Assembly (NCBI GenBank): GCA_949878435.1
Contig: CATLAK010000003.1
Span: forward strand, 62,001-126,000
Reading direction: 5' to 3'
Origin: an uncultured Lachnospiraceae bacterium
GTDB taxonomy: Bacteria; Bacillota; Clostridia; Lachnospirales; Lachnospiraceae
Length of the DNA stretch: 64,000 nt
Shown: positions 17,911-25,605 of the stretch, piece after piece
How the letters are laid out: each line of letters begins with the position of its first letter
How positions within the stretch are numbered: the first letter of the stretch is position 1
The notes under the pieces: generated by a model
Told to the model about the DNA's origin: nothing
Databases searched by the model: none
What the model saw: the letters and a program-made list of their open reading frames with translations, nothing else
Position numbers and translations under genes: made by a program

Positions 17911-18789
17911 ATGTTTAGGTATAGGGATGTGGTGAAGGATTGGGTTGGTATGAGGATTGATGGGAAGGCTTTGGTGAGAGGGTTGGTGCATGTTCTGCAG
18001 GGGGCTTTGATTGGGTTGGGGGCTGTGCTGCCGGGGATTAGCGGCGGGGTGTTGAGTGTCTTGTTTGGGGTGTATAAGCCGCTTATGGAGTTTTTGGCAA
18101 ATCCGGTTTCTTGTTTTAAGAGTCATGTTCCGCGGCTTCTGCCTTATATTTTGGGGTATGCGATTGGGTTTATGGGGGTTGCTAATCTGCTTGCTTTTTT
18201 GCTGGAGAAGTATCCGGATCCGTCGGTGTGTCTTTTTGTGGGATTGATTGTGGGGATGCTGCCATCGCTTTGGAAGGAAGCGGGGCTTTGCGGGCGGTCG
18301 GGCAGGTCGTTTGTCTCTATGGTTTTGGCTATGGTCTTTGTCTTTGCGCTGCTGATGGGGCTGCGCATGGCATCTGTGACGATTGTACCTGGATTTGTAT
18401 GGTATGTGTTCTGCGGTTTTTGTCTGGCACTCAGTATCATTGCGCCGGGGATGAGTTTTTCTACGCTGCTGATGCCCTTAGGGCTTTATACGCCCTTTGT
18501 GGACGGTATCGGGCATATGGCGGCGGAAGTTCTGATTCCCGGAGGGATTGGGGGTATTATCACGATCGTCTTTCTGTCAAAGGCGGTCAATGCTTTGTTT
18601 GATACGCATTATTCGGAGGCGTTCCATGGGATTGTGGGGATTATTATTGCCGCTACGGTTATGATCGTTCCTTTTGATGGGCTTTCGCTTTCCAGCAGAA
18701 ACGGGCTAATTAATGTGTTTTTCCTGGCGGCAGGTGTTTTTATTGCGGGGGCGATGGATAAATTTAATGCGGTGGGCAGTGAAAAATAG
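17911..18789 (+). CDS. DUF368 membrane protein, PopT-like
   Basis: A 292-residue polytopic membrane protein of the DUF368 family. The signature GLGAVLPGISGGVLSVLFG lies at about residues 36-54, and a second ALSIIAPGMSFSTLL at about 173-187 gives the family's internal repeat. DUF368 members (PopT) are reported to return undecaprenyl phosphate across the membrane for reuse in wall synthesis. Base use is odd: the plus strand here is strongly G-rich, whereas other plus-strand genes in the window are C-rich, suggesting recent inversion or transfer. Stop codons of this gene and mazG are 6 bp apart. Confidence 0.88.
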   Translation: MFRYRDVVKDWVGMRIDGKALVRGLVHVLQGALIGLGAVLPGISGGVLSVLFGVYKPLMEFLANPVSCFKSHVPRLLPYILGYAIGFMGVANLLAFLLEKYPDPSVCLFVGLIVGMLPSLWKEAGLCGRSGRSFVSMVLAMVFVFALLMGLRMASVTIVPGFVWYVFCGFCLALSIIAPGMSFSTLLMPLGLYTPFVDGIGHMAAEVLIPGGIGGIITIVFLSKAVNALFDTHYSEAFHGIVGIIIAATVMIVPFDGLSLSSRNGLINVFFLAAGVFIAGAMDKFNAVGSEK

Positions 18790-18795
18790 TTGGTT

Positions 18796-19269
18796 CTATT
18801 CAAGTCCCTTTCTTTTTTTTGCTGTGTCAATCAGTCCTTTTGCCTCGTCAAAAGCGCTTGGAAGATAGCTTTCCGCCCACTCTTTCCCTGCCTTTTCCTT
18901 CTTCTTTATATCGCTCCACTTATCCAGCGCTTCTCTCGAATCGGCTGCCGTCTCCTCTCCAAAAACGTGGGGATGGCGCCGGATCATCTTTTCACTGATA
19001 CCTTGGATAATGTCATCCATTGTGAACAAACCTTCTTCTTCCGCTATCTGTGCATGCATCACTACCTGCAGAAGCAAATCCCCAAGTTCTTCCTTTAAAT
19101 TATCCGAGTCACCGGTATCCTCTAAAATATTAATGCCGCAGATTACCTCTGCTGCCTCTTCGATGCAGGCGGCTTTCAGGCTAAAATGCGTCTGTTCTCT
19201 GTCCCACGGGCAGCCGCCGGGAGCACGCAGGCGCGCTATAATATTTTGCAATTCTTCAAATTTTGTCAT
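18796..19269 (-). CDS. mazG: MazG-family NTP pyrophosphohydrolase
   Basis: A 157-residue single-domain MazG protein. The sequence APGGCPWDREQTHFSLK at about 17-33 and the EExxE/D metal site (EEAAEVICGIN ... LKEELGDLLLQVVMH) define the family, which hydrolyses NTPs or dNTPs to monophosphates in the cytoplasm. Full-length MazG often has two domains; this is the short form. The ATG at 19269 has AGGAG 6 bp upstream. The upstream neighbour is the NADAR-containing operon. Confidence 0.9.
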   Translation of the reverse strand: MTKFEELQNIIARLRAPGGCPWDREQTHFSLKAACIEEAAEVICGINILEDTGDSDNLKEELGDLLLQVVMHAQIAEEEGLFTMDDIIQGISEKMIRRHPHVFGEETAADSREALDKWSDIKKKEKAGKEWAESYLPSAFDEAKGLIDTAKKRKGLE

Positions 19270-19337
19270 ATGTTTCTCCTTCCTAGCAGCAAACGTTTTT
19301 ATGTAGAGCGACAGATAAATTAAAAGCCATGTGGCAA

Positions 19338-19841
19338 TTATTTTAGAGCAGAAAGAATAAGACGGCTGCGCGCTTCCATGAGTGCAAATCCTAAAAGATT
19401 TTGACCATTCCATTTATTCATGTCAAATCTGTTCTCATCTGTCATGCCTAATCCGATTCCCCATACTTTGTCCATAACAGCGCATTCCGCCAGAATGCAA
19501 TCACCTGTTTCAACCAAAAGCTTTTTGATTTCTTCGTTTTGTCTAAATTTCTCAATAAGTCCATTATAAACGATTGCTTGACGCATTCCACTCCAAATCA
19601 GATCATCATATCCTGAAACCATTCTTCCAAGCGCTTTGATTTTACCGACATTATTAGTTGCCATAATCTCATCCGCAATCTTATTGTCTTTAAATAGGCA
19701 TGCCTTTCTAAACATCATATATTGTTCCATGGATGAAAATGCCACACCATCTAACTGGAAATCTGACAAATACCAGTTGCTTAAATAACCGTTTCTTTCA
19801 TCTGGATTATGGAAACATATTATTTTCGACAATCTGTTCAC
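19338..19841 (-). CDS. NADAR-domain ADP-ribose glycosidase
   Basis: A 167-residue single-domain NADAR (YbiA/DUF1768) protein, visible from NGYLSNWYLSDFQLDG, FSSMEQYMMFRKA, DLIWSGMRQAIVYNG and VWGIGLGM. NADAR enzymes cleave N-glycosidic bonds of ADP-ribose-type molecules; some remove ADP-ribose from guanine in nucleic acid, and a NADAR domain serves as the antitoxin part of DarTG1. Here the gene is last in an operon begun by a DUF3990 ADP-ribosyltransferase-like protein, overlapping the middle gene by 35 bp. An antidote role is therefore likely, but it is inferred. Confidence 0.85.
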   Translation of the reverse strand: MNRLSKIICFHNPDERNGYLSNWYLSDFQLDGVAFSSMEQYMMFRKACLFKDNKIADEIMATNNVGKIKALGRMVSGYDDLIWSGMRQAIVYNGLIEKFRQNEEIKKLLVETGDCILAECAVMDKVWGIGLGMTDENRFDMNKWNGQNLLGFALMEARSRLILSALK

Positions 19842-20247
19842 CTACTTTCTGAACTGCCAAATCTAAATCCAGGTCATGAAGACCTCTATATGCCGCACAA
19901 ATAAAGTCAATCGGTATAAGCTCTGCTATTCTTTTGCTGCTCATATTATAATACCATTGAAAATATGCATAGAACTGTCCTATCCAGTTCACTGTAAATC
20001 CTCCGATTGCATTTCCACAAATCGGCTTAAAATTATCTGTCTTACAAAAATATGTCCATAAATCCTTCGCATCAAGCGTACATACATATGCCTGACCCTG
20101 ATCAATAAATTTCCTGGTTCGGCTTATCATATAATTTTCTATAAAATGTCTGACATCTATCCCTGGTTCATATACTGTTATTTCCTCGAATAATTTCCCC
20201 TGCGTCTCAACTACTTCTTTCAAATATAACTCATTATACGCATGCAT
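19807..20247 (-). CDS. helical partner protein of DUF3990 operon
   Basis: A 146-residue, mostly helical protein with no named domain that I can assign. It resembles small proteins that recur next to DUF3990 genes in clostridia; shared-looking features are an N-terminal MHAYNELYLKEVVETQGKLF, a central GFTVNWIGQFYAYFQWYY and a C-terminal leucine-rich helix. It sits 23 bp after the DUF3990 gene and overlaps the NADAR gene. It could be a cognate neutraliser, an adaptor or a target-recognition subunit. No catalytic motif is visible. Confidence 0.7.
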   Translation of the reverse strand: MHAYNELYLKEVVETQGKLFEEITVYEPGIDVRHFIENYMISRTRKFIDQGQAYVCTLDAKDLWTYFCKTDNFKPICGNAIGGFTVNWIGQFYAYFQWYYNMSSKRIAELIPIDFICAAYRGLHDLDLDLAVQKVGEQIVENNMFP

Positions 20248-20270
20248 ATTTATATTTTCCCTTTCAATTA

Positions 20271-20921
20271 TTAAATCAATGTACTGAATACGCGATTTAC
20301 TTTATTTCTGTCTGAATTAATCAGCTTTTTCATATTATCACGGGCTGTTATATCTCTTTCATTGTACTTCTGATTAAACTCGGAATAATTCACAGGAATC
20401 AAAGCACTCTCCATTTCCTTTAATCCTGAATATGCCTTTTCCGTCTTAATGCAGTATTGCACACCCAAGCCGCCAAGGGAAAGCAGTTCCTCCAAAATCT
20501 CTATATCCACTTCATCTCGGACAAATGCTTTTGTAATATAAAAATACGATGCGTTTGCTCTCCATCCTTTAATTACATCATATGTTGACGTATCTATGCC
20601 ATACTTGCAGATAAATTTTTCAGACAAAATCCTATATCTCTTTGAATCGTCTGCCTGTCTGTGCTTCATAAGTTCCGCCATCCAAGACAAAATATTTTTA
20701 TCAGCAAAATCGAGCATCGATAAGCCGGTCATATCAAGTTTATACTTATGTACCCAGCCGCCTATACTCCCCGGATTACTTACAGCCCATTCTTTTGCCA
20801 GTTCAATATGCTCCGTCAGATAGAATCCTTTTCCATAATCATGCCGGTCTTCCCCCAACCCATATGTTGGAACAAATTTTTTATTGGGGCTTCCATGATA
20901 TAGGGTAATCTTGCTATCCAT
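20271..20921 (-). CDS. DUF3990 ADP-ribosyltransferase-like protein
   Basis: A 216-residue protein of the DUF3990 family, which has an ADP-ribosyltransferase-like fold. The N-terminal LYHGSPNK is the NAD-binding H-G block, followed about 25 residues later by YGKGFYLTEHIELAKEWA, the central block seen in ART toxins. A C-terminal acidic segment (EVDIEILEELLSLGG) may hold the late glutamate. It heads a three-gene operon with a small helical protein and a NADAR glycosidase. A toxin that modifies a nucleic acid or protein with ADP-ribose is the leading idea. GGGAG lies 8 bp upstream of the ATG. Confidence 0.8.
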   Translation of the reverse strand: MDSKITLYHGSPNKKFVPTYGLGEDRHDYGKGFYLTEHIELAKEWAVSNPGSIGGWVHKYKLDMTGLSMLDFADKNILSWMAELMKHRQADDSKRYRILSEKFICKYGIDTSTYDVIKGWRANASYFYITKAFVRDEVDIEILEELLSLGGLGVQYCIKTEKAYSGLKEMESALIPVNYSEFNQKYNERDITARDNMKKLINSDRNKVNRVFSTLI

Positions 20922-20956
20922 CTTTCATCTCCCTCGATTCATCATCTGTTCTTTTA

Positions 20957-20985
20957 ATTATACTCCCACCATAATGCATTTTCTA
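20957..20985 (-). promoter_or_regulatory. possible promoter of the DUF3990-NADAR operon
   Basis: On the minus strand a perfect TATAAT (20957-20962) is preceded by TAGAAA (20980-20985) at 17-bp spacing. The -35 match is poor, so strength is uncertain, but the position 36 bp before the DUF3990 ATG fits. Confidence 0.4.
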
Positions 20986-21000
20986 TTAATATTTTTTCAA

Positions 21001-21069
21001 GCGCAGCTTATGTTCCGCGTACGAAGCTGCGCATCCAGCTTTCGTTCATAGGACATACTTTCCTATGAA
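21001..21069. repeat. two small hairpins
   Basis: GCGCAGCTT (21001-21009) pairs with AAGCTGCGC (21024-21032), and TTCATAGGA (21045-21053) pairs with TCCTATGAA (21061-21069). Both stems are perfect. They lie between the hydratase terminator and the DUF3990 operon promoter. Neither has a T-run. Their role is unknown. Confidence 0.4.
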
Positions 21070-21073
21070 CCAA

Positions 21074-21115
21074 AATAAACCTGCCATGACCTCTTCCGTC
21101 ATCAGCAGGTTTATT
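21074..21115 (-). terminator. terminator after hydratase gene
   Basis: AATAAACCTGC (21074-21084) and GCAGGTTTATT (21105-21115) form a perfect 11-bp stem 12 bp after the hydratase stop. On the minus strand it is followed by TTTTGG, fitting an intrinsic terminator. Confidence 0.75.
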
Positions 21116-21126
21116 CATCTAAGTAA

Positions 21127-23415
21127 TTATACTCTGTTGTAATTAATCAGGCATCCTTTCAGGATGATCTGGCGTTCTTCGTCTGTGAGTTCGCCCAGTT
21201 TCACGGTAAACTGGGTAAGTCCTTCCTCGCCTACTTTGTATGCCTTGATCTCATCCGCCTTTTCTTCCACTGCCTTGCGGATTTCCGGGAAAAACAGGTA
21301 GTCTTTGTTCTTAAAAGGAAGGTCTCCTTCTGGAATCAGGAAGGGAAGCATGCCCCAGTTGATCAGGTTGGAGCGGTATCTCTTGGTTGCGTATTCGTTG
21401 GCAATGTTCGCCCATCCTCCAAGCACCTTCTGACAGGATGCCGCCTGCTCTCTGGCGGAGCCATCGCCGGGTTTTACTGCAAAGATGGTAGAACCAAAAC
21501 CTGTATTTTTCTTGTCCACCTGGGGGTAATCCTTTTTGATTACGTCCATCACTGGTTTTAGTTCCGGCTTTGCCTCTACGGGACATTTGTCTTCCATCAC
21601 TGCCTTCTGGGCAAGCTGGATATCCTTGGCAAGTCCAACATAAGCAGGATCTTTTCTGGACAAGGTAAACTCTGCAAGTCCCAGTGGATTGGAACGATAG
21701 GAGGACGTCTCGCCGGAGGGAATCAGTTCATCTGTTGTGGTCACTGGATCATGGATTTCGGACACCACGCGCAGAACCAGATTCTCGGGAAGTTCTGTCA
21801 TTGCCGGCCAGTCCTTGATATTAGGACCGAACTGAATCTCCACGGAGGGATCCGCCTTTCCCTTAGAATCAAATACTCTGTTTGCGTAAATATTTGCATC
21901 AAAGTGATACTGATATTTCTGAATCGGTCCGTCAAAGTCTGTTGCCGCCGTGAGCACGCCTTTGTTCGCCGCCGTCGCCGCAATGGAACGGGCGTCCATA
22001 AGTGCCACAGATGAAATCTGACCGTTCTGCAGCTTGGATCCTTCCCTGTTGGGGAAGTTTCTGGTAGAGTGGCGGATGCTGAAGGCATTGTTTGCCGGAG
22101 TGTCCCCTGCACCGAAGCAGGGACCGCAGAATGCCGTCTTCATCACGGCGCCCGTCTCAAGCAGCGCTGCCGCGCAGCCATTTTTGATCAGTTCCATGTA
22201 CACAGGCATGGACGCGGGATATACGCTTAAAGTAAATCCATCGGAACCGATATAGCTTCCCCGCATGATATCCGCTGCCGCACAGATATTTTCAAAACCG
22301 CCGCCTGCGCAGCCTGCGATGATGCCTTGGTCTACCAACAGCCTGCCATCATGTACTTTATTCTTTAAAGTGAAATCCACCGCACCGTCCAAAGAAACTG
22401 CCGCCTTTTTCTCCACATCATCCAAAATATCCAGAAGATTTGCGTTCAGTTCTTCAATCGCATAGGTGTTGCTTGGGTGGAAAGGCATGGCGATCATAGG
22501 CTTTATGGTGCCAAGGTCTATGGTGATCATGCCGTCATAATAGGTCACTTCGCCCGGATTTAATTCCTTATACTCTTCACGTCTTCCGTGAATCTCATAA
22601 AATTCTTTAATGGTGTCGTCGGTCTGCCAGATAGAAGACAGGCAGGTGGTCTCTGTGGTCATTACATCGATTCCAATTCTGAAATCAGCGCTAAGGGAAG
22701 CCACGCCCGGTCCCACAAATTCCATTACTTTATTCTTCACATAACCGCTTGCGAACACCTCGCCGATAATGGCAAGGGCAACGTCCTGGGGACCTACCCC
22801 CTTCACCGGTTCCCCTGTCAGATAGACGCCGACTACGCCGGGCATATTGATGTCGTAGGTCTGATTTAAGAGCTGCTTAACCAGCTCGGGACCGCCTTCT
22901 CCCATTGCCATGGTTCCAAGCGCGCCATACCGGGTGTGGGAATCGGAACCTAAGATCATCTTGCCACCGCCTGCAAGCATCTCTCTTGCAAACTGGTGAA
23001 TGACTGCCTGATGAGGGGGCACGTAAACACCGCCGTATTTCTTGGCACAGGTAAGTCCAAACATGTGATCGTCTTCATTGATGGTTCCTCCCACTGCGCA
23101 CAGAGAGTTGTGGCAGTTGGTGAGCACATAGGGAACCGGGAACTTTTCAAGCCCTGATGCCCTGGCTGTCTGGATGATTCCTACAAATGTGATATCATGG
23201 GAAGTCAGCTTGTCGAACTTGATCTTAAGCTTGTCCATGTTGTCGGATGTATTATGGTCTTTTAAAATGCCGTAAGCAATCGTCTCCTGCCTGGCTGCTT
23301 CCTTGGTGGTCTCCCTGCCCGTCTTTGCTCTCACTTCGGTTAAAGCCTGCGGGCTGTCGGGAATCACTTCTGTACCGTTTACCAGATAGGCGCCGCTGTC
23401 AAATACTGCTATCAT
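21127..23415 (-). CDS. aconitase-family hydratase (YbhJ-like)
   Basis: A 762-residue member of the aconitase superfamily, cytoplasmic and iron-sulfur dependent. [19 protein letters not shown] begins at 157. The three cluster cysteines are visible at 369 (IIAGCAGGG), 430 and 433 ([10 protein letters not shown]), so a 4Fe-4S centre is expected. Length and motifs match the putative hydratase YbhJ group better than AcnA or LeuC, so citrate may not be the substrate. No other TCA genes are adjacent. It has its own promoter in the direct repeat at 23466-23518 and a terminator after the stop. Confidence 0.82.
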   Translation of the reverse strand: MIAVFDSGAYLVNGTEVIPDSPQALTEVRAKTGRETTKEAARQETIAYGILKDHNTSDNMDKLKIKFDKLTSHDITFVGIIQTARASGLEKFPVPYVLTNCHNSLCAVGGTINEDDHMFGLTCAKKYGGVYVPPHQAVIHQFAREMLAGGGKMILGSDSHTRYGALGTMAMGEGGPELVKQLLNQTYDINMPGVVGVYLTGEPVKGVGPQDVALAIIGEVFASGYVKNKVMEFVGPGVASLSADFRIGIDVMTTETTCLSSIWQTDDTIKEFYEIHGRREEYKELNPGEVTYYDGMITIDLGTIKPMIAMPFHPSNTYAIEELNANLLDILDDVEKKAAVSLDGAVDFTLKNKVHDGRLLVDQGIIAGCAGGGFENICAAADIMRGSYIGSDGFTLSVYPASMPVYMELIKNGCAAALLETGAVMKTAFCGPCFGAGDTPANNAFSIRHSTRNFPNREGSKLQNGQISSVALMDARSIAATAANKGVLTAATDFDGPIQKYQYHFDANIYANRVFDSKGKADPSVEIQFGPNIKDWPAMTELPENLVLRVVSEIHDPVTTTDELIPSGETSSYRSNPLGLAEFTLSRKDPAYVGLAKDIQLAQKAVMEDKCPVEAKPELKPVMDVIKKDYPQVDKKNTGFGSTIFAVKPGDGSAREQAASCQKVLGGWANIANEYATKRYRSNLINWGMLPFLIPEGDLPFKNKDYLFFPEIRKAVEEKADEIKAYKVGEEGLTQFTVKLGELTDEERQIILKGCLINYNRV

Positions 23416-23465
23416 TATCCTTTCCTCCTCGTTTGGTTTCTTATGTCATGGTGGATGCTTTTTTG

Positions 23466-23518
23466 CTTTCGAGGTTTATTATATGATAAAATAGGGGGAT
23501 TTGCAAACAGTCACTTTC
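23466..23518. repeat. 53-bp direct repeat, copy A, with promoter
   Basis: This copy matches 24483-24535 at 45 of 53 positions. On the minus strand it carries -35 TTGCAA (23501-23506), a 17-bp spacer and -10 TATAAT (23478-23483), which drives the hydratase gene. Its upstream edge supplies the last two codons and the stop of the DUF3791 gene. Together the two copies bracket the DUF3990/DUF3791 module. Confidence 0.8.
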
Positions 23519-23723
23519 CACATGCTTGCTTTTCCAACATTAATTCATCAATATCGTCGAAAGCGTTCTGCAATCTTTCCACATGATATATTTCATACAT
23601 ATCATAAATAAAATCCGTAAGTTCCAATTTATCCCATTCATGCAAAACTTGATTTGCCGTACTTCCTTTTTTTTCCGCATATCGCTCTATAAGATAAATA
23701 AAAAATTGCGTTTCTTTCGACAT
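23511..23723 (-). CDS. DUF3791 small protein
   Basis: A 70-residue helical protein that I recognise as DUF3791 from ETQFFIYLIERYAEKKGS, ELTDFIYDMYEIYHVE and the C-terminal DDIDELM. DUF3791 genes commonly accompany DUF3990 genes and are plausible antitoxins or adaptors; no activity is established to my knowledge. The ATG at 23723 has AAGGGAG 8 bp upstream and its coding region overlaps none beyond a few bases of the preceding gene's leader. The stop codon lies inside direct repeat A, so the C-terminus was shaped by the repeat. Confidence 0.78.
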   Translation of the reverse strand: MSKETQFFIYLIERYAEKKGSTANQVLHEWDKLELTDFIYDMYEIYHVERLQNAFDDIDELMLEKQACGK

Positions 23724-23728
23724 TCCTA

Positions 23729-23971
23729 TCACTCCCTTATATATTGCGAATTCCTTGGATCTCCGGTGACTTTTTCACTTTCCCACATATCAAAGATAAT
23801 ATGGGGACTCATTTTATAAATATCCAATTCAACATCAAGCAACATTTGGTATGTTTCGGATTCAATAAAATTTCGCACTGCCTCTCTCTCTTTTATACCA
23901 TACTTATCAATAATCAATTGGACAACCTGACGGTCATAGAAATCTAGTTTTCTTGCATCTACCTGACTCAT
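23729..23971 (-). CDS. small helical protein between DUF3990 and DUF3791
   Basis: An 80-residue protein with no domain I can name; it may be a distant DUF3791 relative. Two acidic amphipathic helices are visible (RQVVQLIIDKYGIKEREAV and MLLDVELDIYKMSPHIIF). The ATGA overlap with the end of the DUF3990 gene indicates translational coupling, as expected for toxin-antitoxin partners. GGAG is 10 bp before the ATG. Confidence 0.7.
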   Translation of the reverse strand: MSQVDARKLDFYDRQVVQLIIDKYGIKEREAVRNFIESETYQMLLDVELDIYKMSPHIIFDMWESEKVTGDPRNSQYIRE

Positions 23972-24447
23972 ATTATATCGTCTCCTTCAAAGCTTAAGTA
24001 TGATAATGCCTTCTTTGTTAAAAAGGCATACTGATCTGTTAAGTTTTGTGGCAGCAATTTTTCTACTGCTTGATTTCTTGTATATTTTCCATCCATATAA
24101 TCATCAATTACAGGAAGAGTAGCATCATTCGCAACCGGACCAATCACCAGATCATATACCTCTTTAACAGGTATTTCTTTTCTATTTGCCACCACAAAAT
24201 CAAGCCATTCGGCATTTGCAGTTTTAAATAGCAGAATCTTTAGTTCTTTCATCCGTTCTTCTTTCAATTCGTAAACATTTAGTACTGGATTGCCTTTTCG
24301 TCTCCTTCTGGTTACTGTTCTAGCCCATCTTATAGCCTGCTCTCTGCTAGAAGTTAAATAGAATCCAGCTCCAAAGTCTAATGCGCGAAGTTTTTCACGA
24401 ATCTCCGGCTTTTCAACTACAATATTGCTTCCATGATATAAAAGCAT
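23968..24447 (-). CDS. DUF3990 ADP-ribosyltransferase-like protein, second module
   Basis: A 159-residue DUF3990 protein. LLYHGSN opens the protein and LDFGAGFYLTSSREQAIRWA follows, the same two ART-like blocks as in the larger homologue at 20271-20921. A later segment, KEVYDLVIGPVANDATLP, is also typical of the family. The ATG at 24447 has AGAGGTG upstream and removes 16 residues that only extend through the promoter repeat from a TTG codon. It is first in a three-gene operon driven by the promoter in direct repeat B. Toxin function is inferred from fold and context. Confidence 0.8.
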   Translation of the reverse strand: MLLYHGSNIVVEKPEIREKLRALDFGAGFYLTSSREQAIRWARTVTRRRRKGNPVLNVYELKEERMKELKILLFKTANAEWLDFVVANRKEIPVKEVYDLVIGPVANDATLPVIDDYMDGKYTRNQAVEKLLPQNLTDQYAFLTKKALSYLSFEGDDII

Positions 24448-24482
24448 ATATTTCACCTCTCTTTTGGCAAAAGCTTCAATTT

Positions 24483-24535
24483 CTTTCGAGGACAATTATA
24501 TGATAAAATGGGGCAATTTGCAAATGGTCACTTTC
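24483..24535. repeat. 53-bp direct repeat, copy B, with promoter
   Basis: On the minus strand this copy has -35 TTGCAA (24518-24523), a 17-bp spacer and -10 TATAAT (24495-24500), 48 bp before the DUF3990 start. It is 85 percent identical to copy A at 23466-23518, with identity extending past both promoter boxes (CTTTCGAGG and TCACTTTC at the two ends). Confidence 0.8.
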
Positions 24536-24608
24536 AGACTGACGGCGGAAAATCTGACAAAAAAATCAGCGTAAGCGTTTCCATACTAAAATTAAAAGTT
24601 TCCCAATC

Positions 24609-25535
24609 TTATAATCCTGATAACGTCCTCATCACCAAATCCACATCCTTATTCTCAAGCTCCTGAATAATGTGCAGATATGTCTTCTGCGTTGTTGTCA
24701 TGCTTGCGTGTCCCAATCTGCGGGCAACGCTTGCAATTGACACTCCCGCAAAAAGCAGCAGGGAGGCATGGGTATGGCGCAGCCCGTGAATTGAGATTAC
24801 AGAAATGCCGCACGCCCTGCAATGCCTTGTCAGCACATCATTTACCGTGGAATTATAGATTTTATCCTGTCCTACAAATATAGGCTTATCCTCCGGCATA
24901 CCTTTTATCAGTTCCGAAAATTTGACCACAATCTGCCAATCAATCTGTATCTTTCTCACAGACGATTTGTTTTTTGTGGGCAGGAAACCGCCCTCGCCTT
25001 TGTAGTCCCATGTCTTACTGATGGATAAGGTCTGCCTTGCAAAATCAAAATCCCCCGGCGTTACTGCAAGCGCCTCCGAAAACCTCATGCCAGTCTTGGC
25101 AACAAGCAGGATAAACCAATCCCAGTTCGCTTCTTCTTTAATATCAAGATGTGCTATCAGTGTATGAAGTTCAAACTGGTTTAAGTATTTTATCTTTTTG
25201 GTTCTCGGCGTTTTTCCTTTAATAATCGCCTTTCTTGTCGGATCACGCCCAATCATTCCCTCGTCAACGGCATCAATGATTGCCCCCTTAAGCTGGTGGT
25301 GGAAATCAAGCGTCGTCTGCCTTTCATGCTCTTTCGCATAATCATTTAAGAGCTGCTGGTAGGCGGTTCTCGATAGTTCGCACAGTTTCAATTCCGGTGC
25401 AAGTTTTTCAACCCACTTCTGCGTCATAAGGTACTTTGACATCGTTGCTTCCCTTATAGCCCCTTTCTTGTACACGTCTACCCATTGCCTGTAATACTCG
25501 TAAAAAGGTGTTTCACTGTTCATATCTTTTAGCAT
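24609..25535 (-). CDS. tyrosine recombinase / integrase
   Basis: A 308-residue phage-type site-specific recombinase. The N-terminal SAM-like core-binding domain covers about 10-105 and the catalytic domain follows. The catalytic residues are visible: Arg151 (TGMRFSEAL), His250 and Arg253 (HGLRHTHAS), His276 (LGHAS) and Tyr286 (TYLHI). The ATG at 25535 has GGAGG 6 bp upstream. It lies just downstream of hsdR on the same strand. Such recombinases accompany type I restriction loci, where they can shuffle hsdS, or mark an integrated element; no hsdS is present here. Confidence 0.9.
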   Translation of the reverse strand: MLKDMNSETPFYEYYRQWVDVYKKGAIREATMSKYLMTQKWVEKLAPELKLCELSRTAYQQLLNDYAKEHERQTTLDFHHQLKGAIIDAVDEGMIGRDPTRKAIIKGKTPRTKKIKYLNQFELHTLIAHLDIKEEANWDWFILLVAKTGMRFSEALAVTPGDFDFARQTLSISKTWDYKGEGGFLPTKNKSSVRKIQIDWQIVVKFSELIKGMPEDKPIFVGQDKIYNSTVNDVLTRHCRACGISVISIHGLRHTHASLLLFAGVSIASVARRLGHASMTTTQKTYLHIIQELENKDVDLVMRTLSGL

Positions 25536-25605
25536 AAGCTGCCTCCATTTCTTGAAAACACTTACGCCGATACAAACAACCGGAAAGGACAAAACCATGT
25601 CATGT

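Noticed and set aside
19010-19306. Plus-strand frame opposite mazG
   Set aside because: It is a reverse shadow of the conserved MazG coding region with no ribosome site.
24483-25535. The 53-bp repeats as attachment sites of the tyrosine recombinase
   Set aside because: The recombinase gene lies outside the repeat-bounded segment, and each repeat contains a complete promoter, so duplicated promoters explain them better than att sites. Attachment sites remain possible but unsupported.
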